Shown: positions 1-5,146 of the stretch, piece after piece
How the letters are laid out: the number at the start of each line of letters is the position of its first letter
Numbering within the stretch: position 1 is the first letter of the stretch
From: SAR324 cluster bacterium
GTDB lineage: Bacteria; SAR324; JACQKK01
Direction: 5' to 3'
Assembly (NCBI GenBank): GCA_027296185.1
Contig: JAPUJL010000403.1
Span: forward strand, 1 to 5,146
Length of the DNA: 5,146 nucleotides
Made by a program: the position numbers and the translations under genes
Notes under the pieces: model-generated
The model's input: the letters and a program-made list of their open reading frames with translations, nothing else
Database searches by the model: none
Told to the model about the DNA's origin: nothing

Positions 1-72
1 CACATACCCTACGAGGGTGCCAGCGGCGTCGGCGTGTGCCTCCTGACGGACCTGGCCGAAAGCTGGAATTGA
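1..72 (+). CDS. C-terminal end of an unidentified protein (partial)
   Basis: The first 23 codons are open in frame 1 and end at TGA 70-72. They read as a plausible protein tail: HIPYEGASGVGV, then CLLTDLAESWN. The other two + frames give arginine/proline-rich or quickly terminated text, so this frame is preferred. The gene starts outside the window and I do not recognise the family. It lies 65 bp upstream of the receiver-domain gene on the same strand, so the two could share a transcript. The call rests only on residue composition and could be a chance open frame. Confidence 0.35.
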   Translation, partial: HIPYEGASGVGVCLLTDLAESWN

Positions 73-115
73 CCGGGCGGCCCATGGCATAGAGTGTGAG
101 CCGATAGGGGGCACC

Positions 116-133
116 CGCTCGTGGGAGAGAGCG
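116..133 (+). promoter_or_regulatory. Shine-Dalgarno inside a small hairpin before the receiver gene
   Basis: CGCTC at 116-120 is complementary to GAGCG at 129-133. The 8-base loop between them, 121-128, carries GGGAGA, the purine-rich ribosome-binding sequence for the GTG start at 138. The stem is only 5 bp, so any effect on translation would be modest. The pairing is seen directly; a regulatory role is inference. The purine run supports 138 as the start, rather than the in-sequence ATG at 175, which begins in the wrong frame for the N-terminal half of the domain. Confidence 0.3.
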
Positions 134-137
134 AGTC

Positions 138-501
138 GTGAAACACCGAGTGTTGGCGGTCGACGACGACGTGGATGTGCTGGGTCCGAAGGAGCGGCTC
201 GTCGCCAAGGCGGGCTACGAGGGCGTGGAAGCCGGGGGGCGCCTTCGAGGCGATCGAGGTGCTGGAATCCGCTCCGCCCGAAACCCTGCTGCTGGACATT
301 ATGATGCCCGGGCGGCCGGGGATCGACGGGCTGGAGCATGTCCGCTGGCACCCCGATTCGACCGAGTTGCCGGCGATCTGCGTGACCGCCGTGCCCCACG
401 GCGAGGAGGTGCTGGCGTTCATCCGGGACTTCTCCGCCGGCCTCGTCGACGAGACCGAATGGACCGCGATCATCCGGCGCCTGGACGAGGCATTCCAATA
501 A
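138..501 (+). pseudogene. Single-domain response-regulator receiver, frameshifted at a G6 run
   Basis: A CheY-like receiver, which would accept phosphate from a histidine kinase in the cytoplasm. Translation from GTG 138 gives the receiver N-terminus (KHRVLAVDDDVDVL, then GYEGVEAGG). The frame turns into arginine-rich nonsense after the six Gs at 234-239. The next frame continues the domain from there (AFEAIEVLESAPPE, LLLDIMMPG, ICVTA) to TAA 499-501. Dropping one G gives a continuous 120-residue protein, the usual length for a lone receiver. In that reading the acidic pocket is D9-D11, the phospho-acceptor D53 and the switch Thr T83. Two oddities remain. The conserved Lys expected near residue 105 is absent (GLVDETEW there), and the loop after MPG has about three extra residues. 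No output domain follows. Unshifted, the frame runs on to TGA 594-596, overlapping the next gene's ATG. Either a sequence error, a real mutation or recoding; I cannot tell which. Confidence 0.75.
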
Positions 502-592
502 TCGGCACGGGCTCGGCCGGCCCACCCACCTGTTTCAGGGCAATGGGACTCTCCAACATCTGCCCGCGCCGCCGGATGGGGGCAACCGACCC
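502..592 (+). other. 91-bp gap between the receiver and the ETF-beta-like gene
   Basis: It contains a short GC dyad (GGCCGGCC, 515-522) and no T-run that would make an intrinsic terminator. A purine run, GGATGGGGG at 574-582, lies 10 nt before the ATG at 593 and is the likely ribosome-binding site of the next gene. I see no convincing promoter, so read-through from the receiver gene is plausible. Confidence 0.45.
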
Positions 593-1498
593 ATGACCGG
601 CCCAGCCCTATCCGAAACCATCGCCGTCTGCCTCCAGATCGCCCACACCACCGATATCCGCATCCGGCTGCGGGAAGACGGCCGCGCCTTCCGCGCGGAG
701 GAGGCGGCCGGCGCGATCAACCCGGCCGATCTTTCCGCCCTGGCGCTGGGGCTTTCCCTGGCCGCAGAGGGGGGCGGCCTGGCGGCGGTCACGGTCGGCC
801 CCGAAGACTGGGAGGCGCCTCTGCGGGAGGCGCTCGCCGCCGGAGCCGGCGAGGCGGTACGGGTCTGGAACGGCGCTTGGCCGGCGGAGGTCTGGGCGGG
901 CGCCATCGACGGCTCCGCGGGGCACACGGCCTTCTGCGCGCGGATGGCTGCCGCGGCGATCGAGCCCCTGGCGCCACGGCTGGTGCTCACTGGCGAAAGC
1001 GGCGCGGTCGCGGGCCACGGTTGTTTCGGCGCCTTTCTGGCCCATGCCCTGGGCGCCGCCTATGCCCACCGGGCGGTGCTGCTGGAGCGGGAAGGCGGCG
1101 GCTGGCGGGTGCGGGTCAAACTGGAGCGGGGCTACACCCAAGAGATGACGCTGCCCGCTCCCGCGGTGGTGACGGTTTCGGCGGCGCTCCCGGTGCCGCC
1201 GCCCGCGACCCTGCCCGCCTTGCTGGACAGCCTCGAGGCGAAGATTCCCGTAATCCAGCCCGCCGAGGCGTATCCCGCGGGTCCCCACACCACGCTGCGG
1301 GCGCCGGTGCCGCGGGTGAAGCGTTTCGAGCTGCCCGGCGGCACCCTCGATGCGGAGGGCCGCATCCGGGCCATGGTCGACCTGCCCACCGGCAGCGGCG
1401 GCACGGTCATTCCCCGCGAAGCCGGGGCGGAGGCCCAGGCCGAAGCCATCGCGGCCCTGCTCGAGGAGCGGGGCTATTTGGGGAAACCAGACCGGTGA
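593..1498 (+). CDS. Electron transfer flavoprotein beta-subunit-like protein
   Basis: A 301-residue protein of the ETF-beta/FixA fold. Canonical members pair with ETF-alpha and bind AMP or FAD in a Rossmann-like domain, passing electrons from acyl-CoA or N-methyl dehydrogenases to the quinone pool. Family marks in order: an N-terminal beta strand (IAVCLQIAHTTDIRIR, from 10), INPADLSAL at 42-50, the helix after AVTVGPEDWEAPLREAL (65-81) with GAGEAVRV, the strand LVLTGE near 130-135, and the family's PAPAVVTV at 188-195. The C-terminal arm (240-301: KRFELPGG, GRIRAM, EAIAALLEERGYL) resembles the ETF-beta tail but makes it longer than the usual 250-265. The loop at 134-154 keeps spacing and glycines but has V-A-G where most relatives have the D-G-D of the adenine-nucleotide site. 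No alpha subunit lies on either side: a receiver gene is upstream and a convergent aminotransferase downstream. ATG 593 has a purine-rich run upstream and no better in-frame start. Family confident; true electron carrier uncertain. Confidence 0.82.
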   Translation: MTGPALSETIAVCLQIAHTTDIRIRLREDGRAFRAEEAAGAINPADLSALALGLSLAAEGGGLAAVTVGPEDWEAPLREALAAGAGEAVRVWNGAWPAEVWAGAIDGSAGHTAFCARMAAAAIEPLAPRLVLTGESGAVAGHGCFGAFLAHALGAAYAHRAVLLEREGGGWRVRVKLERGYTQEMTLPAPAVVTVSAALPVPPPATLPALLDSLEAKIPVIQPAEAYPAGPHTTLRAPVPRVKRFELPGGTLDAEGRIRAMVDLPTGSGGTVIPREAGAEAQAEAIAALLEERGYLGKPDR

Positions 1499-1517
1499 GC
1501 AGGCTCCGCGTGGCGCT

Positions 1518-2576
1518 TCAGGCCGGCCCGTCCAGGTATTCCCCGTACACCGCGATGAAGCGCTCCATGACCTCGAGGGGGCCGATGGAGAGGCGGAAGC
1601 AATCGGCGATGGATCCTTTCTGGGGCCGCACGGCGATCCCCCGCTCCCGGAGGAAGGCCACCGCCCCGCGGGAGTCCCCGGGCCGGATCAGCAGGAAGTT
1701 CGCCGCGCCCGGGTAGAAGGTCACTCCCCGCTCCCGGAGAAACGCCTCCACCCGCGGTTTGGCCCGCTCCATCACCTCCCGCACGTAGCTCCGCCAGGAT
1801 TCCGGATGGTCGATCTGCGCTTCCGCGGCGGCGACGGCCATCATGTTCACGTCGTAGGGCCCCCGCACCTTGTTCAATTCCGCGATGAAGTCGGGGTTGG
1901 CCGCCACGAACCCCAGCCGCAGGCTGGGGATGGCAAGGGCTTTGGAGAAGGTGCGCAGCACCGCCAGGTTGGCAAAGCGCTCCACCCAGGGCAGCACGGT
2001 GCGGCCGGTGAACTCGGCGTAGGCCTCGTCCACCAGCAGGCCCACGTCCGGGAAGTCGGTGAGGATCGATTCCAGAATGGCCGGGTCGATCACGGTGCCG
2101 GTGGGGTTGTTGGGATTCACCGCCACCACCAGCCGCGCCTCGGGGGTCAGGGCCGCCCGCACCTCCTCCGCGGGCCAACTCATGTCTTCATGGTAGGCGG
2201 GCGCGGCAATGCGCAGCTCCAGCGTGCCGGCTACCTGGGCGTACATGGCGAAGGTGGGCTCCGGGAGCACGACGGTTTCCCCCGGCTCCAGCAGCGCCCG
2301 GAAGACGATGTCGATGCCCTGATCCGAGCCGTTGGTGAGGATGATGCAGTCCGGGGAGAGCCCGTGGAACGCCGCCAGCTTCGCCTCGATGCGGCCGTAC
2401 TCCGGGTAGAGCTGCAGCCGGCCCTCCTCGATGAACCGCCGCAGCGCCTGGCCCACCTCCGGCGGCGGCGGCAGCAAAGACTCGTTGAAATCCAGCAGCA
2501 GGGAGGCGCTCGGGTCCCGGCCCTCCAGCGGCGGCGCGTAGGGCTTCATGCGCCGAATGGCTTTCCTCACCTTCAT
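1518..2576 (-). CDS. hisC: HisC-type PLP aminotransferase (histidinol-phosphate aminotransferase family)
   Basis: A 352-residue fold-type I class I/II aminotransferase, the normal HisC length. In histidine synthesis HisC moves the amino group from glutamate to imidazole-acetol phosphate, giving histidinol phosphate, in the cytoplasm. Visible in order: the N-terminal KPYAPP (11-16), LDFNES with N31-E32, LYPEY (56-60), TNGSDQ (81-86), PEPTFAMY (105-112), the NPNNPTG loop (154-160), DEAYAEF with D183 and Y186, the PLP Schiff-base lysine K212 in TFSKALAIPSLRLGF with R220, and the substrate-carboxylate arginine R328 in FRLSIG. ATG at 2576 gives the typical HisC N-terminus. The Shine-Dalgarno there is poor (a C6 run directly precedes the ATG), suggesting coupling to acs, which ends 24 bp upstream on the same strand. 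No other his gene is nearby, so a paralogue acting on aromatic or other amino acids is possible. The position next to acs is not explained by a shared pathway. Confidence 0.88.
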   Translation of the reverse strand: MKVRKAIRRMKPYAPPLEGRDPSASLLLDFNESLLPPPPEVGQALRRFIEEGRLQLYPEYGRIEAKLAAFHGLSPDCIILTNGSDQGIDIVFRALLEPGETVVLPEPTFAMYAQVAGTLELRIAAPAYHEDMSWPAEEVRAALTPEARLVVAVNPNNPTGTVIDPAILESILTDFPDVGLLVDEAYAEFTGRTVLPWVERFANLAVLRTFSKALAIPSLRLGFVAANPDFIAELNKVRGPYDVNMMAVAAAEAQIDHPESWRSYVREVMERAKPRVEAFLRERGVTFYPGAANFLLIRPGDSRGAVAFLRERGIAVRPQKGSIADCFRLSIGPLEVMERFIAVYGEYLDGPA

Positions 2577-2600
2577 GGCCGGGGGGTGCCGCCCATGTGC

Positions 2601-4538
<1,938 letters not shown>

Positions 4539-4573
4539 GCCCTCACTCTCGCCAGTGCTGTGGATGAAACGCC

Positions 4574-4592
4574 GCCGCCATGCCATGGCGGC
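4574..4592. repeat. Perfect 9+1+9 palindrome near the acs start
   Basis: GCCGCCATG at 4574-4582 and CATGGCGGC at 4584-4592 are exact reverse complements around a single central C. It lies 36 bp upstream of the acs start codon. As RNA it would form a GC-rich 6-7 bp stem in the acs leader; as DNA it has the symmetry of an operator. The symmetry is direct observation; the role is not known. Confidence 0.6.
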
Positions 4593-4646
4593 CCGAACCC
4601 CCGCGCCGGTGAAATCCGGCCCGCTGCATCCCCCAGGGCCTTGCCC

Positions 4647-4674
4647 GGCCGTGGACCGCAGCGCGGTCCCGGCC
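4647..4674. repeat. Strong 12-bp hairpin with one bulged T
   Basis: GGCCG (4647-4651) pairs with CGGCC (4670-4674), and inside it GGACCGC (4653-4659) pairs with GCGGTCC (4663-4669) across a 3-base AGC loop. A single T at 4652 is bulged. Neither strand has a T-run after the stem, so it is not a standard intrinsic terminator. It would sit in the acs leader if transcription starts upstream of it; an attenuator-like or RNA-stability role is only a possibility. Confidence 0.55.
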
Positions 4675-4740
4675 AATCCGGCGCGCCGAAAAATCCGGCC
4701 CCCACCCTACGCAACTCGCCGCGGATTTTCAAATCCCCGC

Positions 4741-4754
4741 AATTACCCGTAATT
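4741..4754. repeat. AT-rich dyad AATTAC-CC-GTAATT
   Basis: A perfect 6+2+6 inverted repeat in an AT-rich patch within otherwise very GC-rich DNA, about 200 bp upstream of the acs start. The compact symmetry and base composition resemble a site for a dimeric transcription factor. Close by, GGATTT (4723-4728) and AAATCC (4731-4736) make a second AT-centred dyad. I do not recognise the regulator. Confidence 0.5.
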
Positions 4755-4809
4755 CCCCAAGAGCCGGCGGAGGGTCCGCGGCCAGCGGCGGATTGCTCCA
4801 ACAGAGGCA

Positions 4810-4843
4810 GGGGATCCTCCCAGCCAGGCCGGGGGAATCCTCC
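4810..4843. repeat. Direct repeat, GGGGA(A)TCCTCC, two copies at 22-bp period
   Basis: GGGGATCCTCC at 4810-4820 and GGGGAATCCTCC at 4832-4843 differ by one inserted A. The start-to-start distance is 22 bp, about two helical turns, so bound proteins would lie on the same face of the DNA. It lies 70-100 bp upstream of the right-hand extended -10 and could serve either divergent direction. Function unknown. Confidence 0.4.
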
Positions 4844-4911
4844 TATCGAGCCAGCCGCGATCGGATCTGGCCGGACCCAAACCGATAGCGCTCAGGCTGG
4901 GGCGGAAACCA

Positions 4912-4920
4912 TGGTATACT
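4912..4920 (+). promoter_or_regulatory. Extended -10 promoter element (+ strand)
   Basis: TGGTATACT fits the sigma-70 extended -10 pattern TGnTATAAT with one mismatch in the hexamer (TATACT, 4915-4920). No good -35 is present at 16-18 bp (4891-4898 reads CTCAGGCT), which extended -10 promoters can tolerate. The predicted start point is about 4926, where the structured leader begins. It would drive the gene opening at 5066. Confidence 0.5.
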
Positions 4921-4925
4921 GACCG

Positions 4926-5065
4926 ACTCGGCATCTCCGCCGGCAGCCGCAGGCAACGGCCAGCGGCGCTCGTGTGCCGAGTGGAGCCCCCCGGCTCCGA
5001 ATCGTCGGCGGCACGCACGAACTATTTCTTCAGCCCCTGGGGGCGCTTTCTGCTGGGAGTCATTC
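4926..5065 (+). other. Putative structured 5' leader RNA
   Basis: ACTCGGCA (4926-4933) pairs perfectly with TGCCGAGT (4975-4982), closing a 57-base domain. Inside it, GCCGCAGGC (4946-4954) and GCCAGCGGC (4959-4967) pair with one A-A mismatch around a 4-base AACG loop. Immediately after, GGAGCC (4983-4988) and GGCTCC (4993-4998) form a 6-bp hairpin with a CCCC loop. Further on, GCCC-ctgg-GGGC lies at 5033-5044, followed by only a short CTTTCT, not a full terminator tract. The domain begins at the start point predicted from the extended -10, and the leader ends at a Shine-Dalgarno, GGGAG at 5055-5059. I do not match it to 6S, SRP, tmRNA, RNase P or a riboswitch known to me. It may be a leader, a small RNA or chance GC pairing. 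Confidence 0.35.
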
Positions 5066-5146
5066 ATGGGAGTCGACCGACCGCGACGCACCACCCGCCC
5101 GCACCTTGGGCACCGATATTCCGCCCGCTTCCATCGCGCCCCCCGC
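5066..5146 (+). CDS. Start of an unidentified gene (partial, runs off the window)
   Basis: ATG 5066 is 6 nt after GGGAG (5055-5059), a good ribosome-binding spacing, and the frame is open for all 27 codons to the end. It begins MGVDRPRRTTRPHLGHRYSA and is arginine-rich, without a signal peptide or recognisable motif. A competing frame, open from 4923 with a GTG at 4974, reads more like ordinary protein near the end (TLGTDIPPASIAPP) but lacks a good ribosome-binding site. GGGAGTC is duplicated at 5055-5061 and 5068-5074, on both sides of this ATG. The choice of frame is uncertain. Confidence 0.3.
   Translation, partial: MGVDRPRRTTRPHLGHRYSARFHRAPR

Larger units (their letters stand above)
4539..4911 (-). 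promoter_or_regulatory. Dyad-rich intergenic region upstream of acs
   Basis: No convincing gene occupies this stretch. It is the only space for the acs-hisC promoter and 5' leader, and it holds the dyads listed separately. The word AATCC occurs at 4613, 4675, 4692, 4732 and 4836, with the reverse, GGATT, at 4723 and 4790. AAATCCGGCCC is exactly repeated at 4612-4622 and 4691-4701, and a 10-bp palindrome CGGCGCGCCG lies at 4679-4688. A weak minus-strand sigma-70 candidate is TTGAAA, then 17 bases, then TAGGGT, starting near 4729. Only three of six -10 bases match, so I do not list it as a promoter. A smaller hairpin, GCGGA-ggg-TCCGC, sits at 4767-4779. A CRP or sigma-54 site, common for acs in other bacteria, was looked for and not seen. 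Confidence 0.45.

Noticed and set aside
69..95. Possible promoter TTGACC ... TAGAGT before the receiver gene
   Set aside because: The spacer is only 15 bp and the -10 matches at four of six positions, with the -35 overlapping the upstream stop codon.
4558..4566. DnaA-box-like TGTGGATGA
   Set aside because: A single eight-of-nine match with no further boxes, no AT-rich unwinding region and no replication genes nearby.
4539..4676. A 46-residue N-terminal extension of Acs
   Set aside because: The residues are low-complexity and lie outside the known Acs N-terminus, while ATG 4538 has a purine-rich ribosome site and gives the family's normal length.
4926..5050. tRNA-Sec, 6S RNA, SRP RNA or tmRNA
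   Set aside because: No T-loop GTTCGA-type motif, no CCA end, no SRP GGAAG-type loop and no 6S-type closing stem and bubble pattern could be recognised on either strand.
5031..5054. Intrinsic terminator formed by GCCC-ctgg-GGGC
   Set aside because: The stem is only 4 bp of clean pairing and is followed by CTTTCT rather than a run of T, so it is more likely part of the leader.
4843..5067. Minus-strand reading frame starting MNDSQQKAPPGAEEIV
   Set aside because: The first 25 residues look protein-like, but there is no Shine-Dalgarno before the ATG, the rest is arginine/proline-rich, and it overlaps the + strand promoter and leader. Left open, but not supported.

Overview
This is a GC-rich bacterial chromosomal window with long antisense open frames, as expected at high GC. 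The acetyl-CoA synthetase reads like a proteobacterial Acs, and a GC-rich gammaproteobacterium is a reasonable guess. No 16S gene, tRNA or lineage marker is present to confirm this. I found no mobile element, CRISPR array or phage gene.

Layout. Bases 1-72 look like the 3' end of an unidentified + strand gene. Next is a small + strand single-domain response-regulator receiver (138-501). It reads through only if one base in a G6 run at 234-239 is ignored, so it is either frameshifted or affected by a sequence error. A 91-bp gap leads to a + strand gene for an electron-transfer-flavoprotein beta-subunit-like protein (593-1498). It has no alpha subunit beside it and an altered nucleotide-binding loop. 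It converges, with a 19-bp gap, on a two-gene minus-strand unit: acs (AMP-forming acetyl-CoA synthetase, 4538 to 2601), then hisC (a HisC-type PLP aminotransferase, 2576 to 1518), 24 bp apart and probably co-transcribed.

Bases 4539-5065 hold no convincing gene but contain many dyads. There is a 9+1+9 palindrome, a 12-bp hairpin with one bulged base, an AT-rich 6+2+6 dyad, recurrent AATCC/GGATT words and a direct repeat with a 22-bp period. These probably include the 5' control region and leader of acs-hisC. At the right-hand end a + strand extended -10 (TGGTATACT) is followed, at the expected start point, by RNA able to fold into a closed stem-loop and a second hairpin. A Shine-Dalgarno sequence and ATG at 5066 then open a frame that runs off the window.

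Functionally, Acs activates acetate to acetyl-CoA, HisC-type enzymes transaminate histidinol phosphate or related substrates, and ETF-type proteins carry electrons from dehydrogenases to the quinone pool. Nothing in the sequence ties these into one pathway. The points most worth checking are the unusual lone ETF beta-like protein, the frameshifted receiver next to it, and the structured leader RNA with the dyad-rich region upstream of acs. I do not see clear proof of a new system.
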